Source of the DNA: Lachnospiraceae bacterium KH1T2
GTDB lineage: Bacteria; Bacillota; Clostridia; Lachnospirales; Lachnospiraceae
Reading direction: 5' to 3'
NCBI GenBank assembly: GCA_900114405.1
Contig: FOSY01000008.1
Span: 1-64,000, forward strand
Length of the DNA stretch: 64,000 bases
This document shows positions 8,224-16,926 of the stretch, piece by piece; within the stretch, counting starts at the first letter, position 1, and every line of letters begins with the position of its first letter. The translations under genes were made by a program, and so were the position numbers. Below the pieces are notes generated by a model. It had not been told where the DNA came from, did not search any database, and saw only the letters and a program-made list of their open reading frames with translations.

Positions 8224-9240
8224 TTAGTTAAATCCTACAAACCAATGAACAAGCTTATATCCGCCAACTGACAGCTTTCTGCCGCCCTTGCCCGGCAGAT
8301 TCATGCTGTTTCCAAGGAAACCGTAACGAATCTTGATATAAAGCCATCTGTCCTTTTTCTTAAGGTACTCCCAAAGTTCTTTTTTCTTCTGAAGTGCTTC
8401 ATCTGTGTTTGCACGAATCAGCATTATCGAAGAAACGCACATGATGATATCAAGATAGCTCTCCATATATCTGCGAAGCTTCTTGGTCTGAATATTTTTA
8501 CCCGCAAGGTAATCTATCATTATCTTAGTTACCCGTATCTGCTGATCTACTCTGCTTATCATTACTTTTTCATTGACCGACTGATCATCTCTTCCGATAA
8601 AGTAACGATAAAAATTAACATTTAGATAATACATTGTCTTTACATGGACAAGTGGCTCAAAAACAAAGATATTATCAACATAGAATGTATGTGAAGGAAG
8701 TTTGAGACCGCTATCCTGCAAAAGCTTTGTCCTATATATTACGGAATGCATAAGGAGATACTGTCCCTTATGGAAGTGTCGAACCTCATTCCATGTGATG
8801 AGCTCATTTGCCGGAAGTGCAAAACGGTAAGTCATTACCTTTTTCTTCTTTGCACCCTGCTTTTCATATACAAAATTGCATACCATCATATCAAGAGTCT
8901 GACCGCCTCTTACAAATTCCTTAAGCTTGTCAAGCACCTGCATGTATGCATCATGGTCTACCCAGTCATCAGAATCAACGACTTTGAAAAATACACCGCT
9001 TGCGTTTCTGATTCCGGTATTAACAGCTTCGCCATGACCACCATTAGGCTGGTGGATCGCTTTACATATACCTGGATATTTTCTTTCATATTCATCAGCA
9101 ATCGCAGCTGTATTGTCTTTAGATCCATCATCGACAATGAGGATCTCTACCTCGTCTCCACCATCGAGAAGGGTATCAATACAATGACTCATGTAGTCCT
9201 GTGAATTGTAACACGGGACAGCAAATGACATAATCTTCAT
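8224..9240 (-). CDS. family 2 glycosyltransferase
   Basis: A 338-residue protein with a GT-A fold in its first ~200 residues: SFAVPCYNSQDYM, LIVDDGSKDNT for nucleotide-sugar binding, NGGHGEAVNTGI, and the metal-binding DSDDW. The C-terminal part is helical and basic. It probably transfers a sugar to a polysaccharide or lipid-linked acceptor at the inner membrane face; donor and acceptor are unknown. It is the last gene of the long comEA operon, two bases after the DUF1653 gene and just before the terminator. Confidence 0.9.
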   Translation of the reverse strand: MKIMSFAVPCYNSQDYMSHCIDTLLDGGDEVEILIVDDGSKDNTAAIADEYERKYPGICKAIHQPNGGHGEAVNTGIRNASGVFFKVVDSDDWVDHDAYMQVLDKLKEFVRGGQTLDMMVCNFVYEKQGAKKKKVMTYRFALPANELITWNEVRHFHKGQYLLMHSVIYRTKLLQDSGLKLPSHTFYVDNIFVFEPLVHVKTMYYLNVNFYRYFIGRDDQSVNEKVMISRVDQQIRVTKIMIDYLAGKNIQTKKLRRYMESYLDIIMCVSSIMLIRANTDEALQKKKELWEYLKKKDRWLYIKIRYGFLGNSMNLPGKGGRKLSVGGYKLVHWFVGFN

Positions 9241-9242
9241 TA

Positions 9243-9695
9243 TTAACGCAACCTCGTTGTTTCATATTTTTCCTGCATAAGCAGAATCTCTCTTATCTGA
9301 CGATATCTTTCTTCAATAGGAGCTTTTTCAACTTCTGTATCAAGCGATACCGCAATAGAATCTATTATATCATCTGTAATGGAATTTTTCATTCTATCAA
9401 ATACAGCAAGTTTCTCTTCATAGGTTTCAGCATCCAAAAATTCAAGAAGCATAGGCGAAACACCTGCAAGATCATCACTTATTTCTTCTTTAGTATCCTG
9501 CTCTTTAACCTTTTCGAGTGCCTGCTTCATAAATATCGGAAGCGGACTCGCTACGACTTTAGACGGCTCCTCTACTGGCGAATAAACCACAAGCTCTTCA
9601 TAATTCTCTGTATGTCTTGCAATCGCGATTATCTCAAACACTTCGCCCAGGATATCCTTGTATCTCTCACCCTTTACCGGAATGTCTCTAATCAT
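9243..9695 (-). CDS. DUF1653-domain protein with helical extension
   Basis: The N-terminal ~50 residues (KGERYKDILGEVFEIIAIAR, HTENYEELVVY, PLPIFM) match DUF1653, a small beta-rich domain of unknown function usually found as a 65-75 residue protein. Here it is fused to about 95 further helical residues that I do not recognise, ending in a charged tail. The ATG overlaps the holA stop (ATGA), so translation is coupled. The function is unknown. Confidence 0.72.
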   Translation of the reverse strand: MIRDIPVKGERYKDILGEVFEIIAIARHTENYEELVVYSPVEEPSKVVASPLPIFMKQALEKVKEQDTKEEISDDLAGVSPMLLEFLDAETYEEKLAVFDRMKNSITDDIIDSIAVSLDTEVEKAPIEERYRQIREILLMQEKYETTRLR

Positions 9696-10696
9696 TTTTC
9701 AGTCCTTCTTTCTGCGCCGGAATATTTAACGATGATCAACTCCACGCTTAGTCTGTCCGAAATCTTTCCTGTCTTTACTCCTTGTTCCATTTCAAGGCAG
9801 TCGTTTATCACACCTGAAAGATATCCGGAAGAAAATTTTGAAACTATTGCCTCGTATCGGCCGATAACAAACGGCGGTCGTCCAACTTTTCCTGCTATAA
9901 ATTTACGATCTCTGGTAGTTTTCATGAGCTCTTTCGTCTCCAAAAGCGCCTTGAACTCCCTTGCTATAAGGAACAATATCTTAAGCGGCGGTTCTTTATT
10001 CGCAATCATTTCATAGTATAGTTCCATGGCCTTTTTCTGTTCTCCTGAGATCGTGGCATTTACAAGGTCAAAAACTGTATTATTTAAGTGAACCGTACAT
10101 ATTGCCTCTACATCTTCATCATCGACTATCTCCCTGTCGCCCACATAAGAAATGAGCTTATCAAGTTCACTGTCAAGTGACTGAAGGTCTGTTCCCACTC
10201 TGTCAATGATCTTCTGAACCGTTGTTCCTCTTATCTTTTTATTAAACTTCGTAAATTTCTTGGCAGCCCAAAGCTTTATCTCTGACTCTTCAAGCTGAGA
10301 AAGCTCCTCTATGCAGCCATCAGCACTTTTTACCGCCTTATAGAGTTTCGAGCGTTTATCGACTTCATCTTCCACAAAGCACAGACATGTTTCATCCGGT
10401 ACATTCTTTATAAAGTCCACCAATTCATCAGGTGCACTCTTCTTAAACAGACCGCTGCCCTCAACCATGATAAGACGCCGTTCAGCCATGAAAGGCATTG
10501 TATCCGCAAGCGATATAAGCTCTGCAACGTCGATCGACTGTCCCGAAAACACCCGATAATTCAATGTATCTCCAGGTCTTCTTAATTTATCTATTATTCT
10601 GTTTTTCCAAGAATTTTTAAGATATATCTCATCTCCATATAAAAGATATATTCTATTAAAATTTCCTGTTTTTACATCATTCGCAATTTGTCTCAT
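9692..10696 (-). CDS. holA: DNA polymerase III subunit delta
   Basis: A 334-residue protein of the clamp-loader delta family, which opens the beta sliding clamp. Family features are the N-terminal GNFNRIYLLYGDEIYL, the AERRLIMVEGSGLF segment, and the C-terminal domain with LFLIAREFKALLETKELM. The ATG at 10696 (MRQIANDVKTGNF) fits known delta N-termini; an in-frame TTG at 10732 would extend into the preceding gene and has no SD. It lies 13 nt after the repeat-protein gene. In many Firmicutes holA follows comEC, as here with one gene inserted. Confidence 0.93.
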   Translation of the reverse strand: MRQIANDVKTGNFNRIYLLYGDEIYLKNSWKNRIIDKLRRPGDTLNYRVFSGQSIDVAELISLADTMPFMAERRLIMVEGSGLFKKSAPDELVDFIKNVPDETCLCFVEDEVDKRSKLYKAVKSADGCIEELSQLEESEIKLWAAKKFTKFNKKIRGTTVQKIIDRVGTDLQSLDSELDKLISYVGDREIVDDEDVEAICTVHLNNTVFDLVNATISGEQKKAMELYYEMIANKEPPLKILFLIAREFKALLETKELMKTTRDRKFIAGKVGRPPFVIGRYEAIVSKFSSGYLSGVINDCLEMEQGVKTGKISDRLSVELIIVKYSGAERRTEK

Positions 10697-10709
10697 AGTG
10701 TTAATATTC

Positions 10710-11660
10710 TCACAGCCGACGTTTTGCGTCAAGTATCAGAGCACCAAGTATCAAAGCCGTTATCACTGCAGTCACGACTGCTGAATGCTTCCTCCCTTCT
10801 GCATTTTTAGCCGCTTTCTCTTCTCTCTCTTTTCTTTCCCTTTCTCTCTTCTCATCAATTTCTCTAGCTCTTTCATAAAGCTCTTTCACAGCCTTTTCCC
10901 CTTCTTCATCCTCTTCGAAGACCAGTACATTTTCATCCGGAGTACCCTCCTCATATCTAATTTCTTTTTCACGCTCTCCCGCTATCGTCTCTCCATATCT
11001 TCCGCTTATTTTAAGTATCTCACTTCCTTCATCTCTATGTTCTGTACCCTTGCCGCTTATCTGCAGCCAAGCCCCAAGCTCATCACTTCTTTCCGTTTTA
11101 TTCACACTTTTCATTTTTATGACTTTTGCCGAGCGGTCGATATCTACTTTCCTTACAAGAGCGCTTCCGGCATTTACAAATACATTCCTTACTTTAAGTG
11201 TATCTGTACTCTCTTCTCCATTGCTTAGCTTTACATTTATAATGTAATCTCCGCTTTTGCCGACAAGCATCTTCTCTCTAAAAGGAAAACCTCCCGAAAC
11301 TTTTTTAATGCACTTTCCTTCATTAAAAATCTCCAAAAGAGTTTCTGTATCATCAGCCCTGCCGCCACTCACTTCAATCTCAATTTCCATAGGCTCAAAA
11401 TGCACTCTTTCCATATCGGCTTTTATCTTAATTTCAGGCTTAACCTTTTCCGGCTTTGTATTTTCTGATTTAGTATTTTCCGACCTGCTGTTTTCTGATC
11501 TTGTATTTTCTGACCTCGTATTGTCAGACCGCGTGTTTTCTGATCTGCTGTTCTGAGACATCGCCGAAGCTCCGGCAAACGCATTTCCATTAGAAAATGT
11601 GATTCCAAGCGCCATCATCATTGCTAACATAGCCGCTGTATTATTATTTATTTTTTTCAT
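10710..11660 (-). CDS. secreted, membrane-anchored pentapeptide-repeat protein of unknown function
   Basis: A 316-residue protein not matched to a family. It has a signal peptide (cleavage probably after AFA, about residue 29), a hydrophilic region of tandem RSENT-like pentapeptides (residues 37-74), a beta-rich domain of about 150 residues reminiscent of Ig-like or Y_Y_Y-type folds, a highly charged coiled segment (residues 255-290, EREKEIR...KREREEK-type), and a C-terminal hydrophobic helix followed by DAKRRL that would anchor it in the membrane. Its ATG overlaps the comEC stop (ATGA). A role in surface exposure or in a DNA-uptake or envelope complex is possible from its position only. Confidence 0.75.
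   Translation of the reverse strand: MKKINNNTAAMLAMMMALGITFSNGNAFAGASAMSQNSRSENTRSDNTRSENTRSENSRSENTKSENTKPEKVKPEIKIKADMERVHFEPMEIEIEVSGGRADDTETLLEIFNEGKCIKKVSGGFPFREKMLVGKSGDYIINVKLSNGEESTDTLKVRNVFVNAGSALVRKVDIDRSAKVIKMKSVNKTERSDELGAWLQISGKGTEHRDEGSEILKISGRYGETIAGEREKEIRYEEGTPDENVLVFEEDEEGEKAVKELYERAREIDEKRERERKEREEKAAKNAEGRKHSAVVTAVITALILGALILDAKRRL
11439..11552 (-). repeat. in-frame 15-bp tandem repeat encoding RSENT-type pentapeptides
   Basis: Seven to eight 15-bp units encode RSENT, RSDNT, RSENS, KSENT, KPEKV and similar. Divergence increases toward the C-terminal end. The array keeps the reading frame, so copy number could vary between strains without disrupting the protein. Confidence 0.85.
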
Positions 11661-13840
11661 TTATACGTCTTTATCCTTATCTTTTTTCCATCTGTAAAAA
11701 GCGCCAATGCGCCGCTATCCTTAGTTACATATATTTTAGTTCCGACATCCTTAAGCCTCTCTAATGTTTCTCTATGAGGATGCCCATATGAATTATTCTT
11801 TCCGCATGAAATAAACGTGATCTTCGGCATGGCTTTCTTAAGAAAAGCCTCTTTATCAGAATTTTTTGAGCCGTGATGTGCTGCTTTAAGCAATGTATAT
11901 CTTTCAGCACAGCTGTTTGTTACCGCTTCTTCTCCACTGCCCTGCACATCTCCGGTAAATAACGCACTAAAATCTCCATATCTTACATCCAAAACTGTAG
12001 AATACGAATTAGCGTCCTCAGGCTCATAGTCCGCTGCAGGATGGATACACTTAACCATGAGCTTTCCTGACTTTATCGCATCTCCCCTCTTCATAAAGAT
12101 CACCTTTACACCATGCTTCTCCGCCGCTTTCCTCACTTCTTCATAAGCTTCATCGCGAGCTTTTATCTGCGGCATGATCAGATTTTTGATCTTAATCCCC
12201 TGATATTCAGGCATTGAAAAAATTTCAAGAAATCCATTAACGTGATCTGCATCCGAATGCGTCATAACTGCATAATCAACTTCTCCTATACCTACAGCCT
12301 TAAGACACGGAATCACTCTGTACTTAGCAACATTCTTAATATCTGTACTTCCGCAATCTATAAGAAACGTTGTATCAGCGCTTGCAACAAGAGCTGAATC
12401 TCCCTGACCAACGTCGATCGACATTATTTCAAGCTTTCTCCTTTCCTTAGCAAACATCAGACCAAGCATCGCCATCAGGATAAGCAAGCTTTTTAACCTC
12501 ACCTTTTTCACCTTGTCTCTATACTTAAAAAGCACTACAACACAGCCCAGCATGAGATAATATAAAATTATTTTCCATATCGCCGGTTTTCCTGTCACAA
12601 GCTGATTAAACGGTAGAGAAGCGTCCAACTCAGCTAATTTTTTAATAATCTGAAAAATCGTTATCGACGGCATTGCAAAAACAACACCGGCTCTAAGCAT
12701 AAGCAGTCCCAAAAGACCCGATGCCATTAACAGCATCAGCAATATCCCCATCAGCGGCACTATAAGTAAATTTATGAGTATCGAAAATAATGGAAATTGA
12801 TAGAAAAAGTACAAAATCATCGGAAGGGTAAATATAGATACGCTAAGAGATGCAACAACTCCTGAAAGTCTCTTATCATCAGCTCTGGGAATCAGATGCT
12901 TAAGTATCGGGCTTATGATCCCTATCCCGCTTACTGCTCCAAAAGAAAGCAAAAATCCCGAGTCATACACAAGAAGCGGTTCACTTATAAGTATGACCAT
13001 CAGTGATAAAGACATCGAGCTTAAAATATCACTCTTTCTGCCTATCATCTCAGCCGCGATGCATACCGAGAGCATTACTGAAGCTCTTACGACAGAAGCC
13101 GCTCCGCCTGTAAGCTGCGCATATAATGTGATAAGTACCATACTCATCGCACCTGCAGCAGTCCGCTTAAGCCTTAGTTTCATTAACCCTCTGTAAATCC
13201 CCACGCCTATGACACCTATATGTAATCCGGAAATAGATAAAATATGTGATATCCCCACCGCCTGATACAGCGAACGAACGCTGTCTGGCAAGTCTTCTCT
13301 GTCTCCAAGCACCATTGCTTTCGCTATTCCTTCATCCTCTTCGTCATAGATCTCTTCATATATATGCGCCATTCTTTCTCTCAGCTCTTGCAGTGCTTCA
13401 CGCAGTACATCATATTTCTTCCCCGCAGAAACAACTTTGGCATCCATAAGAGAAAAGTCTATCCCGTGGATATACCTGTATCTTCGCATGTCAAACTGTC
13501 CGGGGTTGGATGCTTCTTCAAACAGCCTTGCTTTCCCGCAAATCTCTGCTCTCTGACCGATCTTTATGGCATTTCTTTCGGATTTATCAAGATAAACCAA
13601 AATACCTTTTATTTTTTTACATTCTTGTGATTTTGTGCCCTTTAGATTTGTTTTTAATTCGGGCTTTTGAATTTCAATAATATATTGATCAGATTTGTTT
13701 TTTCTAGAAACTGCAGTTCCGACAACCGTTACACGGCTTCCGTCTTCAACTGCATCATATGGAGCCGGCCCTCTGATGCCCGCTGCTATCCATATCGCAG
13801 CAAGCATCAGTACACCGCCCCAGCATAATGGTCTCTTCAT
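11657..13840 (-). CDS. comEC: ComEC/Rec2 DNA-uptake channel
   Basis: A 727-residue inner-membrane protein with the full three-part ComEC architecture: an N-terminal OB-like DUF4131 region (to about residue 165), the competence transmembrane domain (about 180-440, containing SHILSISGLHIGV), and a C-terminal metallo-beta-lactamase domain (about 470-720) with MSIDVGQGDSAL and the metal motif HSDADH. It carries single-stranded DNA into the cytoplasm, and the MBL domain is thought to degrade the non-transported strand. ComEA is encoded 3 kb upstream in the same direction. The start lies 3 nt after the GerMN lipoprotein stop with GGGGA upstream. Confidence 0.95.
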   Translation of the reverse strand: MKRPLCWGGVLMLAAIWIAAGIRGPAPYDAVEDGSRVTVVGTAVSRKNKSDQYIIEIQKPELKTNLKGTKSQECKKIKGILVYLDKSERNAIKIGQRAEICGKARLFEEASNPGQFDMRRYRYIHGIDFSLMDAKVVSAGKKYDVLREALQELRERMAHIYEEIYDEEDEGIAKAMVLGDREDLPDSVRSLYQAVGISHILSISGLHIGVIGVGIYRGLMKLRLKRTAAGAMSMVLITLYAQLTGGAASVVRASVMLSVCIAAEMIGRKSDILSSMSLSLMVILISEPLLVYDSGFLLSFGAVSGIGIISPILKHLIPRADDKRLSGVVASLSVSIFTLPMILYFFYQFPLFSILINLLIVPLMGILLMLLMASGLLGLLMLRAGVVFAMPSITIFQIIKKLAELDASLPFNQLVTGKPAIWKIILYYLMLGCVVVLFKYRDKVKKVRLKSLLILMAMLGLMFAKERRKLEIMSIDVGQGDSALVASADTTFLIDCGSTDIKNVAKYRVIPCLKAVGIGEVDYAVMTHSDADHVNGFLEIFSMPEYQGIKIKNLIMPQIKARDEAYEEVRKAAEKHGVKVIFMKRGDAIKSGKLMVKCIHPAADYEPEDANSYSTVLDVRYGDFSALFTGDVQGSGEEAVTNSCAERYTLLKAAHHGSKNSDKEAFLKKAMPKITFISCGKNNSYGHPHRETLERLKDVGTKIYVTKDSGALALFTDGKKIRIKTYK

Positions 13841-13843
13841 ATA

Positions 13844-14773
13844 TCAATTGTCCCCAACAACAATATCCAAATTTTTCTCATATGTATTGTCAAGACTTAT
13901 ACTTTTCTGAAAAGTCCGCTTCGTTTCTCCATCAATCGAAAGCTGAACTCTTTCAACTCCCCTGACTTCACAAAGCGAATCCACTATTGAATAAAATACA
14001 GCTTCCTCAGATATATTGTAGGGCTGATCAACTATCGAAGAGCTTAAATCTACATAGCATATGCCGTCCCTTACATCTACCGAATTCACCTTGGTATCAG
14101 GTGATATTGTAGGCAGTACATCCGAGCCTTCAGGTCCTTCGATAAGCTTATCTATCACAAGCCTTTCCTTGGATATATTTGTCGAGTAAACTGTACTTTC
14201 TTCGTATCGCACCAGCTTTTTACCGGAGCTGTCTGCAAAGTATAAATGCAAGGTCGTCTGAGCATACGCATTTATCTCTTTTCCGGCATTTTCTATAAAG
14301 CTTCTGTCTGACATAGCTTTTGGCTCTTCCCCATCCACAAGCTTCAAAGGGCTGCTATCTATCGTTATAGACACATAGTGTACAGCCGGTATCTGCGTCA
14401 GCGTATGCACAAGTGATGCTCTGAACAAAACTTCCTCAGCTTTTCCAAGCTTTCCATAACCATTGTCAAAGTCAAGTATGATCTGATTGACTGACGTTGT
14501 ATATCCATTTAATTTTGTCTTATTACCAAGTATTACAGATATATCCTCGTTTTCATGATTTTGAGAAAGCGCTTCCAAAAAGCTGTTCGCATCTAATTTT
14601 TCTCCATCATACGCCACTTTAGTCAACCCATTCAGCGTAGAATTAGGAAAATAAAGCCACTTTTCTTTGCCTCCATCCTTTACCCCTTGTCCCGAACTGC
14701 TTGCACAGCCGGCAAGGAGCATAAGCAGGCACACGAATATTATTATCCTTCTATATGCGGTTTCTTTTTTCAT
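13844..14773 (-). CDS. GerMN-domain lipoprotein (LpqB-like context)
   Basis: A 309-residue lipoprotein: signal peptide with lipobox LLAGC (Cys23), then two GerMN (sporulation/spore germination, PF10646-type) domains, roughly residues 35-165 and 175-300, each with LYFPNST or LYFADSSGK openings and a conserved YVDLSS element in the second. It would sit on the outer face of the membrane. Its ATG overlaps the sensor kinase stop (ATGA). The order regulator-kinase-GerMN lipoprotein parallels actinobacterial mtrA-mtrB-lpqB, where LpqB modulates MtrB; a kinase-modulating role here is inferred from that context. Confidence 0.85.
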   Translation of the reverse strand: MKKETAYRRIIIFVCLLMLLAGCASSSGQGVKDGGKEKWLYFPNSTLNGLTKVAYDGEKLDANSFLEALSQNHENEDISVILGNKTKLNGYTTSVNQIILDFDNGYGKLGKAEEVLFRASLVHTLTQIPAVHYVSITIDSSPLKLVDGEEPKAMSDRSFIENAGKEINAYAQTTLHLYFADSSGKKLVRYEESTVYSTNISKERLVIDKLIEGPEGSDVLPTISPDTKVNSVDVRDGICYVDLSSSIVDQPYNISEEAVFYSIVDSLCEVRGVERVQLSIDGETKRTFQKSISLDNTYEKNLDIVVGDN

Positions 14774-16215
14774 ATTACATATTTAAGTGGGATTCTGACA
14801 ACAAATGTCGTTCCCTCTCCCTCTATGCTTGTTGCTTTAATTGCTCCACGATGAAGCAATATGGCACTTCTGGTTATCGCAAGCCCAAGTCCGGTTCCGC
14901 CTATCTCTCGCGAATGCGACTTGTCAACACGATAAAATCTTTCATAAATCCTGTCCAGAGAATCCTTTGGAATACCTATCCCCGAATCCGAAACTTTACA
15001 TGAAAAGAATTGATGGTCTGCGTCCAGATCCACTCTCACCCATCCGCCCGGCTTGTTATATTTGATAGCATTCTCGACAAGATTTGTGATTGCAAGTGTC
15101 ATCTTTGTTTCATCTATCTCAGCATTTACAGTTCTTTCTTCGTTAAATATAAGCTCTATATCATTCTTATCTCCTATAGGCTTTAAGCGCTTTATGATAC
15201 CTGCTATCATCGTGTTGACATCCGTAGGCTTGATATTAGGCTTTCCTGATGTTTTATCCATCTTTACGAGCGAAAGAAGATCAGTGATTATCGTATTTTC
15301 TCTATCTACCTCATCACCTATATCATCCATGAATTCCTTATATGTTTCGATTGGCACATCATCTGCATTTCTTATCGAGTCAGCAAGTACTTTCATCGAA
15401 GCGAGCGGCGTCTTAAGCTCATGTGAGACATTTGACACAAACTCTTCTCTCGATTCGTCAAGTATACGCATCCTGTTAAGCACAGTATTAAAGGCATTCA
15501 TTATTTCTTCTGTCTCAAGGTAATCAAGTATCTTTTCTTCCGGAACTGCAAGCCCGTTATCAACTGAATTGATTACCTTTGTTATCCTTTCGAAAGGACG
15601 TACGAGAATCGATGACATCACGACTGCAAATATAAATATAAAAAGTATCATTGCAACCATGAGGATACCCGCTTTTCGACTCAATACATCTACTGTATTA
15701 TATACAGACTGCGTAGATGAGCTTGCAAATATCACTCCCTCTACTGTCTCGCTCTCAGGATTAAATATCGGGATGACGAGCTCTATATATTTATTTACAT
15801 CATCATAATTCTGGACAGCATTTCCATCAGCGAAGCAATTTATGATCTCCGACGCTATCATAGCCTTTCCTACCGACATCTGATAGGAATCACTCACAAC
15901 ATTAAAGTTTGAGTCGATTATCATTATACGCCCGCTGAAAAAACTGGAGAACAGCGACAGTTCATTCTCTATGCTTTCCTGCTCTTTATCATTGAAATAA
16001 TCTGCACTTGCCAGGTGATTTGCAAGGATACGAAACTGACTCACAGCTGTTGTCGTCTGCTGCGAAACAGCTCTGCTTCGATAATTACTCAAAATATTCT
16101 GTGACATAATGCTTGAGGATATCAATCCCACAAGCATTACTATCACCCATATTCTGAACTTAAGACTTTTTAATATACTTGATTTTTGAATTAAAAAAGA
16201 AATGATCGTTTTCAT
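14770..16215 (-). CDS. membrane sensor histidine kinase, PhoR/WalK/MtrB type
   Basis: A 481-residue class I histidine kinase. Transmembrane segments at about residues 21-40 and 182-204 enclose a ~140-residue extracellular sensor region; then HAMP (205-257), HisKA with the phospho-accepting His265 in VSHELKTPLASMK, and a HATPase domain with NLVENAIKYN, DSGIGIP, FYRVDKSHS and GTGLGLAI. All catalytic boxes look intact. It partners the response regulator encoded 6 nt upstream. The extracellular region has no recognised ligand motif. Confidence 0.94.
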   Translation of the reverse strand: MKTIISFLIQKSSILKSLKFRIWVIVMLVGLISSSIMSQNILSNYRSRAVSQQTTTAVSQFRILANHLASADYFNDKEQESIENELSLFSSFFSGRIMIIDSNFNVVSDSYQMSVGKAMIASEIINCFADGNAVQNYDDVNKYIELVIPIFNPESETVEGVIFASSSTQSVYNTVDVLSRKAGILMVAMILFIFIFAVVMSSILVRPFERITKVINSVDNGLAVPEEKILDYLETEEIMNAFNTVLNRMRILDESREEFVSNVSHELKTPLASMKVLADSIRNADDVPIETYKEFMDDIGDEVDRENTIITDLLSLVKMDKTSGKPNIKPTDVNTMIAGIIKRLKPIGDKNDIELIFNEERTVNAEIDETKMTLAITNLVENAIKYNKPGGWVRVDLDADHQFFSCKVSDSGIGIPKDSLDRIYERFYRVDKSHSREIGGTGLGLAITRSAILLHRGAIKATSIEGEGTTFVVRIPLKYVI

Positions 16216-16221
16216 AAAATA

Positions 16222-16914
16222 TTACGTCTGGAAATAGTATCCTACTCCCCATTTTGTATGAACATAGCGTGGATTGCTCGGTGAATCTTCTATTTTCTCT
16301 CTAAGTCGTCTGATATGCACATCTACGGTTCTTTCATCGCCGGGATAGTCCTTACCCCAGATGATATTAAGAAGATTTACTCTTGAATATACTTTATTAG
16401 GATTCTTTGCCAAAAGCTCAAGTACATCAAATTCCTTCGCTGTGAGATTAACTTCCTTGTCGTTGATGTAGGCACGTCTTCCGTCGAGATCAAGCCTGAG
16501 TGCTCCTGAAACTATACTGTCAGCAACATTCTGTGCCTGCTTTTCGCTTCTCTCTGCCCGACGCATTATTGCTTTTATCCTGGCCTTGACTTCAAGAATA
16601 TTAAAAGGCTTGGTTATATAATCATCCGCTCCATATTCAAGGCCCAATATCTTATCCATATCGTCACCCTTTGCCGTAAGCATGATTATCGGAACATCAG
16701 AAAACTCGCGTATCTGCTGACACACCTCAAAACCTGTGAGTTTCGGAAGCATAACATCAAGAAGGATTATATCAAAATTCCCTTCTCTTGCTTTTTCAAC
16801 AGCTTCTTCCCCATCATACGCTGTATCTACGTCCATTCCGTCCTGCTTAAGCGCAAACTTAAGACCTTTAACAATATTCTTTTCATCATCAACAACAAGT
16901 ACTTTTCGTGCCAT
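16222..16914 (-). CDS. OmpR/PhoB-family response regulator
   Basis: A 230-residue regulator with an intact receiver domain (acidic Asp9/Asp10, phospho-acceptor Asp53 in LLDVMLP, Thr80, Lys102 in ITKPF) and a C-terminal winged helix (about 130-230) ending VHTKWGVGYYFQ. It resembles the WalR/PhoP/MtrA group. Targets are unknown; envelope or competence genes in this operon are plausible. It is followed by its kinase and preceded by comEA with a 12-nt gap. Confidence 0.94.
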   Translation of the reverse strand: MARKVLVVDDEKNIVKGLKFALKQDGMDVDTAYDGEEAVEKAREGNFDIILLDVMLPKLTGFEVCQQIREFSDVPIIMLTAKGDDMDKILGLEYGADDYITKPFNILEVKARIKAIMRRAERSEKQAQNVADSIVSGALRLDLDGRRAYINDKEVNLTAKEFDVLELLAKNPNKVYSRVNLLNIIWGKDYPGDERTVDVHIRRLREKIEDSPSNPRYVHTKWGVGYYFQT

Positions 16915-16926
16915 AGAACCACTTTC

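Noticed and set aside
10697..10732. TTG-initiated longer HolA
   Set aside because: No SD precedes the TTG and it would extend into the upstream gene; the ATG at 10696 matches the family N-terminus.
11439..11552. Short regular repeats that might suggest a CRISPR array
   Set aside because: The 15-bp units are contiguous, lack spacers and stay in frame within a coding sequence; they encode RSENT-type pentapeptides.
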